Shown: positions 1 to 6,416 of the stretch, piece after piece
How the letters are laid out: each line of letters starts with the position of its first letter
How positions within the stretch are numbered: position 1 is the stretch's first letter
Source: JAEHDI01 sp035455185
GTDB lineage: Bacteria; Acidobacteriota; Terriglobia; Bryobacterales; Bryobacteraceae
Direction of reading: 5' to 3'
Length of the DNA: 42,423 nucleotides
Assembly: GCA_035455185.1 (NCBI GenBank)
Contig: DATIFQ010000346.1
Location: 1 to 42,423 of the forward strand
Program-made: the position numbers and the translations under genes
The notes under the pieces: generated by a model
What the model saw: the letters and a program-made list of their open reading frames with translations, nothing else
Database searches by the model: none
What the model was told of the DNA's origin: nothing

Positions 1-34
1 GTGACTGGAGTTCAGACGTGTGCTCTTCCGATCT
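1..34 (+). other. Illumina TruSeq adapter (assembly artefact)
   Basis: The first 34 bases match the Illumina multiplexing/index adapter from its GTGACTGGAG start to its CTCTTCCGATCT end. Translated, it gives the familiar contaminant peptide MTGVQTCALPI. It is library sequence left on a draft contig, not genomic DNA. Any reading frame that starts here is false. Confidence 0.97.
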
Positions 35-227
35 TCCTTCTGCTGTTGCACAAGGGTAGCGATATCGCTTCTGAGCTCCTGTTCCAACCGGCGACAAAGT
101 GGCCCGACCGTACTCCGCACGATGTGGTCAACAACATGGTCTGGCGTGTAATAGCTACCTGTTGCTCGGCGTTCGCCCTTGTCCGTCTCGAGATACACCT
201 CCCCGGGCGGCAGGGATTGCCCGACTT
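35..227 (-). pseudogene. N6-adenine DNA methyltransferase fragment (type IIG/Eco57I-like or similar), broken by the IS element and the sequence end
   Basis: Read on the minus strand from the edge of the IS element to the adapter, one frame stays open for about 64 codons. It contains ETDKGERRATGSYYTPDHVV and then DHIVRSTVGPLCRRLEQEL. The block K-G-E-R-(K/R)-A-T-G-S-Y-Y-T-P precedes the AdoMet-binding motif I in large N6-adenine methyltransferases of type IIG restriction enzymes and related phage-defence methylases. No start is present: the upstream side is the IS256-family terminal repeat and the downstream side runs into the adapter. The motifs expected next (DPACGSG and NPPY) would lie beyond the window. 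The family call is from motif recognition only; BREX PglX and DISARM methylases are alternatives. Confidence 0.6.
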
Positions 228-250
228 TCCGTTGAAAGTAGCGGCCCTCG
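228..250 (+). repeat. IS256-family left terminal inverted repeat (downstream of transposase)
   Basis: This 23-base sequence has the core GTAGCGGCCCTCG at 238-250. It pairs in inverted orientation with 1622-1644, with four mismatches. It lies just past the transposase stop and directly abuts the methyltransferase fragment. Confidence 0.6.
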
Positions 251-261
251 CGTAACCCACT

Positions 262-1560
262 TTACGACGCCTTCCTTCGTTTGACAACCTCCGGCCTGGA
301 GGAGACTAAGCTTTCCAGTTCTCTAAGAAGAATGGGGATTAGCTTATAACCTTGAATCCGGCGGAACTGTTTCTCGGCCACCAGGAGGCCGGACCCAACC
401 CAGCGCTCGCGCTGATCCCCTCCGTGCCAGCGCTTCACGTTCGAGCAAACGCGCTCCACGATCGAGAAGGCCGATTCGATTACGTTGGTGCTGGCAAGTG
501 TCTTCCGCAGTTGCGGCGGCATGTGCAACCGATGCACGGTCAGCGTCTCTTCCAGCCCTTCCTCCAGACTGCGCGCGGCACTGGGATTGAGGTCCATCAG
601 CTCGCGGTGGAGTTGGGTCAACGCCAGCTTGGCGGCTGCATGGTCTTCCAGCGCGTAGGCCGCGTTCAGCTTTTTGGCCACCGACGGTTTCTGTTCGTCC
701 GTCAGATGATCCAGCACGTTGCGCCGCTTGTGGACCTGGCAGCGCTGGATCGGCGCCGATTCGCCGGCGTACTTCTTCACCGCCGTGTGCAGCGCCTTGC
801 CGCCATCCAGCACGTACAATCGCGGCTCGCGGAAATCCAGTCCGCGGTTCACTAGGTCGCCCAGAAGTTCGCCCACCACGGTGGCGTTCTCGGTGGCTCC
901 CTGTCGAATGCCGAGAATCGTTTTGCGCCCGTCCTGACTGATTCCCAGCGCCACCACCATCTGCTGGCCGGCGAACGGCGTCGCGTCAATCAGCAGGGCG
1001 CAGAGTTTCATCTTGTCCAGTCGCCGCTCCATCATCTCCTGCAACTTTGCCCGACTGGATTCGATGAAGTGTTCGCTGATGGCGCTCTTCTCCAGCCCAT
1101 ACGCCTCGGCAAATTCGCGCACCGCCTGTCCGTACCGCCGCGTGCTCAACCCCAGCATCAGTTTTTCCCAAACGGTTTCGGTGAGCGGCACGCCGCGGTG
1201 GAACATCTCGTAGCTGCCCAATTTCACTTCTTGGTTTTCGATCGTTCGCACGCGCGGCCGTTCGATCGGCACTTTCTGCCCCATCACCACGCAGTAGCCG
1301 CGCTCGCTGCCCCAACGATTGGCCGTGCGGTCTGTCTGCCGCTGGCTCCGCTCGCCCACCCGTTCCCGGACTTCCGCCTCCATCAGTAGCCCCATCAACT
1401 GCACTCCGGCCTGGCGGATCAACTCGCCCACGCCCTTGTGCAGCCAGCCCAACATCTCGGCCATCGGGAGCACCATCTGGACGGCTGGATTCCCGTCGGC
1501 GGCCATGGCCTCCAGTTGCTTCACCGCCCGCTGCGAATCAATCTGGTATGGTTTCTTCAT
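262..1560 (-). CDS. IS256-family (mutator-type) transposase
   Basis: This 432-residue DDE transposase catalyses cut-and-paste or copy-out movement of the surrounding IS. The visible catalytic blocks are LLIDATPF (first Asp, about residue 190), LYVLDGG (second Asp, about 248) and STNVIESAFS (Glu, about 363). The family's zinc/His block QRCQVHKRRNVLDHL lies between the last two, and the C-terminal RWHGGDQRERW plus EKQFRRIQGYK blocks are present. Length is normal and there is no frameshift, so it may be active. The ATG at 1560 is preceded by AAGGAG with 9 bases spacing. That site lies in one arm of a long hairpin that probably restrains translation. The gene ends 12 bases inside the downstream terminal repeat. 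Confidence 0.93.
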   Translation of the reverse strand: MKKPYQIDSQRAVKQLEAMAADGNPAVQMVLPMAEMLGWLHKGVGELIRQAGVQLMGLLMEAEVRERVGERSQRQTDRTANRWGSERGYCVVMGQKVPIERPRVRTIENQEVKLGSYEMFHRGVPLTETVWEKLMLGLSTRRYGQAVREFAEAYGLEKSAISEHFIESSRAKLQEMMERRLDKMKLCALLIDATPFAGQQMVVALGISQDGRKTILGIRQGATENATVVGELLGDLVNRGLDFREPRLYVLDGGKALHTAVKKYAGESAPIQRCQVHKRRNVLDHLTDEQKPSVAKKLNAAYALEDHAAAKLALTQLHRELMDLNPSAARSLEEGLEETLTVHRLHMPPQLRKTLASTNVIESAFSIVERVCSNVKRWHGGDQRERWVGSGLLVAEKQFRRIQGYKLIPILLRELESLVSSRPEVVKRRKAS

Positions 1561-1634
1561 GTAGCGACTCTCCTTTTTCTTTGGCGAGAAATTTCCCTGA
1601 GGCTACCACGCCTCGGGGAAACGAGAGTCGCTAC
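1561..1634 (-). promoter_or_regulatory. Long hairpin over the transposase ribosome binding site
   Basis: Bases 1561-1571 (GTAGCGACTCT) are perfectly complementary to 1624-1634. Inside them 1592-1603 pairs with 1610-1621 with one mismatch. In a transcript entering from outside the IS, the outer stem covers the AAGGAG site and the bases just before the ATG. A transcript starting inside the left arm would leave the site open. Comparable hairpins in IS10 and IS50 limit transposase made from read-through transcription; that role here is inference. Confidence 0.55.
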
Positions 1635-1644
1635 TCTCTACGGA
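1622..1644 (-). repeat. IS256-family right terminal inverted repeat (upstream of transposase)
   Basis: This is the partner of 228-250, read inward on the minus strand with the core GTAGCGACTCTCG. Its inner part also forms one arm of the hairpin ahead of the transposase. Beyond 1644 similarity between the two ends stops. Confidence 0.6.
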
Positions 1645-1776
1645 TTTCTACGAATTACCGGGCATTCCTCTCGCGGCTGTCCATCTTCAGCACCCGGTTA
1701 AGCATGGGTTGTCGCCGGATTCCGGACCCCGACTTGAGATCGCTCTAATCTCCCGCCCCCGTTTTCGGCGACGGGT

Positions 1777-2082
1777 TTACATTCCCATTGCGTCCTTCAG
1801 GTTATGGACAAGTCGGTCAGCGACCTTGCGTGGACCTCCGCGTTTCAATGCGCCCCACCAGATGCTTCGATCTCCGGCCTCGGACGACCACAGGACGACC
1901 GTGCCGCCCTTATCCGCCAGTGAGACTGCTCCGCTGGCGATGTCGTGCAACCCTAGCCAGCGACCCGGCCTCGGAAATCGTTTTCGTCCGAGCGTCTTAT
2001 CGATCCCGAATTGCATCCAGAACAGCCGTGCTTGGTGCGGTAGGCGGTCTATCACCAACCGCTTTATTTCCCGCCACTTCAT
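1777..2082 (-). CDS. Hypothetical protein, 101 aa
   Basis: I do not recognise a family. The 101-residue protein is basic and tryptophan-containing, with the blocks RLPHQARLFWMQFGIDK, GRKRFPRPGRWLGLHDI and WSSEAGDRSIWWGALKRGG. It has no signal peptide or membrane segment. The start at 2082 has only a weak AAGAGA-like site in front. It lies among IS and pseudogene remnants, so it may be a fragment of a longer gene or a recently acquired small gene. The sense strand is supported only by its composition and by the lack of a better competing frame. Confidence 0.4.
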   Translation of the reverse strand: MKWREIKRLVIDRLPHQARLFWMQFGIDKTLGRKRFPRPGRWLGLHDIASGAVSLADKGGTVVLWSSEAGDRSIWWGALKRGGPRKVADRLVHNLKDAMGM

Positions 2083-2112
2083 ATGTCTTGATCTCTTGGA
2101 GGCAGTCTGGGA

Positions 2113-2345
2113 CTAGCCTCCTTTCTTCCACTGCGCCTTAGCGCCCTTGGCTGCGATCTGTGTCCGCTTTTTGGCCGGTAATGCCGCTGCGCGTGCCAGA
2201 CCACCCTTTCGTCCCAAGAAAACCGCAGCCGGTCTTTCTTTGCTGGCGGTTTGGTCTTCGCGGCTTCTCCGATGGATTCGAGAAAGACCTGGTAAGCGAG
2301 CTGGACTGGATCTCTGGGACGGTTCTTTGCCGTGGCTGATTTCAG
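2113..2345 (-). pseudogene. Frameshifted small GRKGG-type gene
   Basis: Read on the minus strand, one frame gives KSATAKNRPRDPVQLAYQVF and then LESIGEAAKTKPPAKKD. The adjacent frame continues as PAAVFLGRKGGLARAAAL, followed by KKRTQIAAKGAKAQWKKGG and a TAG stop at 2115-2113. Together they resemble the widespread small proteins with an RDPNQLA...ATGE N-terminus and a GRKGGLKGG...AAKARW C-terminus. The frame change falls near 2220-2235. No ATG or GTG is available at the 5' end (CTG at 2345 is the nearest), so both start and frame look degraded. The function of these small basic proteins is not known to me. Confidence 0.5.
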
Positions 2346-2401
2346 TATGGCAAGCTTGCCGCCAAGGTCAAGAGGTCAGAATTTCAAACTGACCCACTAC
2401 C

Positions 2402-2515
2402 AACTTGTGCCGAGTTCATCGGACGATCCGTGTCACGCCTGCGATGGAAGCGGGAATCTCGGATCACGTCTGGAGCGTGCGCGAACTGCTGGAGGCTGAT
2501 CTAATCCAGGCTTAA
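2402..2515 (+). pseudogene. C-terminal remnant of a transposase
   Basis: A 37-codon open tail reads NLCRVHRTIRVTPAMEAGI and then SDHVWSVRELLEADLIQA, ending at TAA. The pattern VH-x-T-x-RVTPAMEAG-x-x-DHVW is the usual C-terminus of a class of DDE transposases common in soil Acidobacteria and Proteobacteria. There is no start, and upstream similarity is lost. The preceding bases 2383-2400 read FKLTHY in a different frame, which may be the previous part of the same protein one base out of frame. It overlaps the end of the opposite-strand gene by 15 bases. Confidence 0.5.
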
Positions 2516-3409
2516 CTGTTCTGGTGAACGCCGCTCGACGTGCTCGATCACCTCTGGGATGGTAGACTCTGACACCAGCCTTCCTTTTTCGGTTCTCCAC
2601 GTCCGGGAATGCAGGCGAACTCTCAATGAGTCTCCTTTGCGGAATGGTTCTCCGCGCTCAACTCTTTCCATGAAGCCTTTATCTTTGATTTCAGCCTCAA
2701 ATTCGACGGCCCCATCCCAGAACCTAGACTTGATCCCCTCCTTAAAGGCCAACCGCACTATTTCCAGCACTGCTGGCCTAGTATGGTCAATCAGATTGGT
2801 TTCTGTATCTGTAGAGTCCACAGGGAGAAAACAGGGGACGTGCTCTTTGCGGATCGCATCAAGAACGACAGGCCCCCGGCGAACCTCCAGGAGATCAATG
2901 CCCTCCCTGTCTAGTGGCGCTACGACGCGCCGACACGCATCCCTAACCCCATCGTCCGTGTAAAGTCTCACGGTGTCTTTGTGGGCCTGCCCGTCGGCGA
3001 TGTTGATGGTGGTGGACTTGTCGATGTAGGTAATGGTTGGCTTCTCTCCCCTTAGGCGTTTGAACATCTCAAAGACCCCAATCAGTACCGCGCTAGGCGC
3101 TCCAAGGAAGAAGAAAAGACGCCTTAGGATCGTTTCGGCATCCGCCAGATCCTAGCCCAATAGCAAATCTTTGGCCACGTCCAGAAGGCTCTGATCCAAG
3201 ATGAAATTGATCGGGAAAGAACCCTTTTCTGCGCCCGCTTCGACTCTCACGGAGATGTGCGCTCGGCCACCATTCAATACCCTATTGGCCTCCTGAAGAA
3301 GATCCCCAGTCGCCAGAAGAGCTGGTGCTAGTTCACGTACATCCATTGAGCCAGAGCGCACCGCTTCTCCGTCGTAGCGGAGTTGGAACTTGGCTTCGCT
3401 CATTCGCAT
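2501..3409 (-). pseudogene. Hypothetical protein interrupted by one in-frame TAG codon
   Basis: A reading frame of about 302 codons runs from ATG 3409 (MRMSEAKFQLRYDGE...) to the stop at 2501, with one TAG at 3154-3152 after about 85 residues. The 28 codons after the TAG (DLADAETILRRLFFFLGAP, then SAVLIGVFEM) stay in frame and link to the second half. The N-terminal pattern MSE-x-F-x-L-x-YDGEA...MDVRELAPALLA...EANRVLNG is a recurrent uncharacterised family whose members run through a hydrophobic stretch into a GRKP-type C-terminal domain, as here. AGGGGAT 9 bases before ATG 3409 supports that start. Base composition seems less GC-rich than the neighbours, which fits transfer. The TAG could be a real lesion or a sequencing error. 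Confidence 0.6.
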
Positions 3410-4108
3410 GATTCTATCCCCTGGTGCGAGGCACACACAATTAGCGCACTACCCAACGTCGGACCAACGACTCGCATCGTGCGACAATCCGTACAGTCCA
3501 ACCGTTCGGTCACATCGGCGTTTCTTCTTTTTTGTTTTTCCGCTCCACCGAGCGCCGCTATACGCGGTCCCTTCAGTATTCCCCTGCACTGGATCGGCCT
3601 CCCTCCCGCCTCCTAGCATTTTTCTTTTTTTCACGCAGACGACAGGCTGCGATATACCGCCCCTCAGAGCCAAGTCGAGGTCCGCACTAAATTGACCCAC
3701 CCCCCCCAACCTCTTCGCCCTCAAGCATCCTGGGGCAGTCCCGGCAGAGCCATGGCAGAACCGCCTAGCCTCGGGATTCACCCGGCAAAGCAGACCCTGC
3801 TCACGAGGGGCGGTCCGCTGCACGTCTGCGGACTTGAGTAGCCTCGTCGGCTGATGGTTTGCCTCGCAAGCGTGGGGCGAGGTTTCGGTGGGAGGCGCAA
3901 GGCCCGGACGCAGCATGTCAGCTCGCCACGAGGCTTCTGAGGGCCATCAACTGCTATTGCGATATGAGCCTTCCGCGTCCATGTGGGGCACAACGAATAC
4001 AGGGAGGGCCTCGGGTTGCCGGGCGAGCACAACGCACTCCATGTGGACATCTGTGTGGACGTGACGTTGCAGCGGGTCCTGGAAGGACTGGTAACCTATT
4101 GAAAACAG
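3410..4108. other. Gene-poor stretch, about 700 bases
   Basis: I see no convincing complete gene. The stretch has pyrimidine-rich runs at 3521-3540 and 3618-3632, and a C run at about 3698-3706. Open frames on both strands here have no family signature and biased composition. The only suggestive coding relic is at 3968-4102. The stretch ends immediately at the 3' end of tRNA-Val, a common integration site for mobile islands. Confidence 0.5.
3968..4102 (+). pseudogene. Possible C-terminal gene relic next to tRNA-Val
   Basis: Forty-four codons without a start read AFRVHVGHNEYREGLGL, then PGEHNALHVDICVDVTLQRV and LEGLVTY, ending at TGA 4100-4102. The composition looks protein-like and the block GEHNALHVDI looks like a conserved core, but I cannot name a family. 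It stops six bases short of the encoded CCA of tRNA-Val. It could be a decayed gene end or chance. Confidence 0.25.
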
Positions 4109-4185
4109 TGGTGGGCGCGACAGGACTCGAACCTGTGACCTCCTGCGTGTGAAGCAGGCGCTCTAACCAACTGAGCTACGCGCCC
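4109..4185 (-). tRNA. tRNA-Val (CAC)
   Basis: The full cloverleaf reads on the minus strand: acceptor GGGCGCG/CGCGCCC, D arm GCTC...GAGC, anticodon stem CCTGC/GCAGG with loop TTCACAC (anticodon CAC at positions 34-36, valine GTG codons), and T arm ACAGG/CCTGT with TTCGAGT. The 3' CCA is encoded at 4111-4109. The 3' end faces the decayed island at lower coordinates. Confidence 0.96.
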
Positions 4186-4235
4186 GTTAGCGTGGGGGCG
4201 TGCGCGGCGGAAGGCCGGGCCTTCGCCGCAGACCC

Positions 4236-4244
4236 TGGTATTAT
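4236..4244 (+). promoter_or_regulatory. Extended -10 promoter element for the MoxR gene
   Basis: TGGTATTAT is a TGN extended -10 followed by a five-of-six -10 hexamer (TATTAT, 4239-4244). Only 8 bases separate it from ATG 4253 and there is no Shine-Dalgarno sequence, so transcription would start at or just before the start codon. No good -35 is visible, which is tolerated by extended -10 promoters. Confidence 0.45.
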
Positions 4245-4252
4245 AGCAGTGA

Positions 4253-5221
4253 ATGGCGCAGCGGGACATTACCGACTCCCCGCCGGTTGCGACTTCGAAA
4301 CTCAGCGAGCTCGAATCAAGCCTCGGGCAGGTCATCCGCGGTAAGGCAGACGTCGTACGTTTCTCTCTCGTTTGCCTGCTCGCCCGGGGGCATCTCCTCC
4401 TCGAAGACGTGCCCGGCGTCGGGAAGACCACCCTCGCCCAGGCGCTGGCGAAGTCGGTGCAGTGTACCTTTCACCGGCTCCAGTTCACCAGCGACATGCT
4501 GCCGAGCGACGTGCTCGGCGTCACCATCTACAACGCCCGCACCCAGGCGTTCGAGTTCAAGCAGGGCCCGGTTTTCACCCACTTCCTGCTGGCCGATGAG
4601 ATCAATCGCACCACCCCGAAGACGCAATCCGCCTTGCTCGAAGCGATGAACGAGAGGCAAGTGACCATCGACGGCCGCTCCTATCCGCTCCCCGAGCCGT
4701 TCATGGTGATCGCCACCCAGAATCCGGTGGAACACCATGGTACCTATCCGTTACCGGAATCCCAACTCGACCGGTTCCTGCTCCGGCTCCGGATGGGCTA
4801 CCCGGACCCGGCCAGCGAGCGCGAAATCCTGAGGAACTCCGAGGGACGGCTGCCGGCCGCAGCGCGATCGGTCCTCGACGCCGACGACATTACGCAGTTG
4901 CAGGGGCTGGCGCACCGCGTCACGGTGGACGAGTCCCTGGTCGACTATATGATGGCGATCGTCCAAAGGACACGAGAGCACGAATCGCTGTCGCTCGGAG
5001 TCAGCCCGCGCGGTGCCCAGGCTCTCTACCGGGCCACGCAGGCGCTGGCGGTCACCGAGGGCAGAGAGTATGCCATTCCCGACGATGTGAAGCGGCTCGC
5101 CGTTCCGGTGTTTGCACACCGGGTCGTGATCAACACGCGAGTGGCGCTCGCGCAGCGGACCACGGACGTGGCCGAGCGTATCCTGCAAGAGATCCTGACG
5201 CAGGTGGAAGTGCCGCTGTAG
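4253..5221 (+). CDS. MoxR-family AAA+ ATPase
   Basis: This 322-residue single-domain AAA+ ATPase of the MoxR type acts as a chaperone that remodels or activates partner complexes in the cytoplasm, often with VWA or DUF58 proteins. Walker A is GVGKTT at 55-60, Walker B is LLADE near 112-116 followed by the hallmark INRTTPKTQSALLEAMNER, sensor 1 is ATQNP near 155, and SQLDRF near 170-175 carries the arginine-finger region. Length is typical. Unusually, the expected DUF58 and VWA genes do not follow; the next gene is ychF after 115 bases with a large hairpin. The start is the first ATG after the extended -10. Confidence 0.93.
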   Translation: MAQRDITDSPPVATSKLSELESSLGQVIRGKADVVRFSLVCLLARGHLLLEDVPGVGKTTLAQALAKSVQCTFHRLQFTSDMLPSDVLGVTIYNARTQAFEFKQGPVFTHFLLADEINRTTPKTQSALLEAMNERQVTIDGRSYPLPEPFMVIATQNPVEHHGTYPLPESQLDRFLLRLRMGYPDPASEREILRNSEGRLPAAARSVLDADDITQLQGLAHRVTVDESLVDYMMAIVQRTREHESLSLGVSPRGAQALYRATQALAVTEGREYAIPDDVKRLAVPVFAHRVVINTRVALAQRTTDVAERILQEILTQVEVPL

Positions 5222-5234
5222 AAGCTTCTTGAAG

Positions 5235-5298
5235 GACGGGGCCAAGCAGCTCTGTCCACTCGCAAACAACGCTCAGGACAGAGGAGCCTGGCCCCGTC
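5235..5298 (+). repeat. Long inverted repeat between moxR and ychF
   Basis: Two 23-base arms, 5235-5257 and 5276-5298, are complementary with three mismatches and leave an 18-base loop. The outer ten bases (GACGGGGCCA) pair perfectly. No T-run follows, so a classical intrinsic terminator is not supported. It could be a REP-like palindrome, a processing signal or a weak terminator. It sits about 40 bases before the ychF start. Confidence 0.6.
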
Positions 5299-5336
5299 GG
5301 ACCGGAAGCGGGCGAGCGTAGTGGGAGTTCAAGTTC

Positions 5337-6410
5337 ATGCAAACTGCAATTATCGGCCTGCCGATGGTGGGCAAGACGTCGCTGTTCACGATTCTCACCG
5401 GCGTACACGAACAGACACGTGTCGGGTCCATGGAAACGCGCGTCGGCGTGGCAAAAGTGCCGGACCCGCGTCTGGAAGCGCTCGCGGCGGTTTTCCAGCC
5501 GGAGAAGATAACCCACGCGACGGTCGAGTACCTTGATTTTCCGTCCATTTCCAAAGAGGCCCTGCGAGATCCCGCGTGCATGGCCAGCCTGCGCGTGGTG
5601 GACGCGCTCGCGCACGTGCTGCGCGTGTTCGAGAGCGACGTGGTGCCGCACGAGAAGGGGTCGGTCGATCCCCTTCGCGATCTCCACGACGTCGAGACCG
5701 AACTGATTCTCAGCGACCTTGTCGTTGTCGAAAAGCGCCTGGAGCGGCTGGACAAGGACCGCAAGAAAATCAAGAATCCGGAGCTGGACCGGGAGTTCGA
5801 GCTGCTCGAACGAGCAAAGGCCGTGCTCGAAGCCAACCGTCCACTGCGTGAGATGGAGCTGAGCGCGGAGGAGGAGAAGCGTATTCGAGGCTTTCAGTTC
5901 CTGTCTCAGAAGCCGATGCTGTACGTGCTGAACATCGGCGAACAGGATACGGTGCGCTTGCACGAAATCGAAGCAGAGTACCGAGAGGGGCCGCTGAAAG
6001 GAATTCCGCACACCGCTGTCACCGCGATGTGCGGCAAGATCGAGGCAGAGCTGACGGAGCTGTCGCTCGATGAGGCCAGGGAGTACCTGTCGAGCTACGG
6101 CCTCAAGGAGCCGGGCCTCGAACGGATGATCTCGGCGACGTACAATCTGCTCGGTCTGATGTCGATGCTCACTGCCGGCGAGACTGAAGTGCGCGCCTGG
6201 ACGATCCCGCAGAACACCCCGGCCGTGAAGGCCGCGGGCGCCATCCATACCGACTTCGAGAAGAAGTTCATCCGGGCCGAAGTCGTCAACTGGAAGGACC
6301 TGGTGGATGGCGACGGCTACGCAGGGGCTCGTGAAAAGGGCCGGCTGAAGCTCGAAGGGAAAGAGTATGTCGTCCAGGACGGCGATGTCCTGGTGATCCG
6401 CCACGGGTAA
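5337..6410 (+). CDS. ychF: Ribosome-binding GTPase/ATPase YchF (OLA1 family)
   Basis: The 357-residue YchF/OLA1 P-loop NTPase is a universally conserved cytoplasmic protein that binds ribosomes and prefers ATP in studied members. G1 is GLPMVGKT at 7-14, and the G4-equivalent NIGEQD near 200 lacks the usual NKxD, as is normal for YchF. A helical insertion rich in charged residues (about 120-180) and a C-terminal TGS domain (about 270-355, with DFEKKFIRAEVV) are visible. The N-terminus is somewhat divergent but all domains are there. GGGAG lies 9 bases before ATG. The gene converges on lnt with only 6 bases between stop codons. Confidence 0.93.
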   Translation: MQTAIIGLPMVGKTSLFTILTGVHEQTRVGSMETRVGVAKVPDPRLEALAAVFQPEKITHATVEYLDFPSISKEALRDPACMASLRVVDALAHVLRVFESDVVPHEKGSVDPLRDLHDVETELILSDLVVVEKRLERLDKDRKKIKNPELDREFELLERAKAVLEANRPLREMELSAEEEKRIRGFQFLSQKPMLYVLNIGEQDTVRLHEIEAEYREGPLKGIPHTAVTAMCGKIEAELTELSLDEAREYLSSYGLKEPGLERMISATYNLLGLMSMLTAGETEVRAWTIPQNTPAVKAAGAIHTDFEKKFIRAEVVNWKDLVDGDGYAGAREKGRLKLEGKEYVVQDGDVLVIRHG

Positions 6411-6416
6411 GAGACT

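Larger units (their letters stand above)
228..1644 (-). mobile_element. IS256-family insertion sequence
   Basis: This element of about 1.4 kb contains one mutator-type transposase gene bounded by imperfect inverted repeats at 228-250 and 1622-1644. They agree at 19 of 23 positions and share the core GTAGCG-x-C-x-CTCG. Size, gene content and a single DDE transposase fit the IS256 family. I found no matching 8-9 base target duplication outside the repeats (219-227 compared with 1645-1653). The element may therefore have suffered an end rearrangement, or the exact ends are off by a few bases. Confidence 0.75.

Noticed and set aside
1..255. An open frame of 84 codons starting with the adapter
   Set aside because: It begins inside adapter sequence and runs opposite to the clearly conserved methyltransferase frame.
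3521..3632. Pyrimidine runs as intrinsic terminators
   Set aside because: No GC-rich hairpin directly precedes either run on either strand.
3449..3916. Open frame of 155 codons on the minus strand
   Set aside because: No family signature, biased composition with lysine and arginine runs from pyrimidine tracts, and no ribosome site; treated as non-coding.
3859..4152. Open frame of 97 codons on the plus strand ending in VVGATGLEPVTSCV
   Set aside because: The ending is a translation through tRNA-Val, a well-known false annotation.
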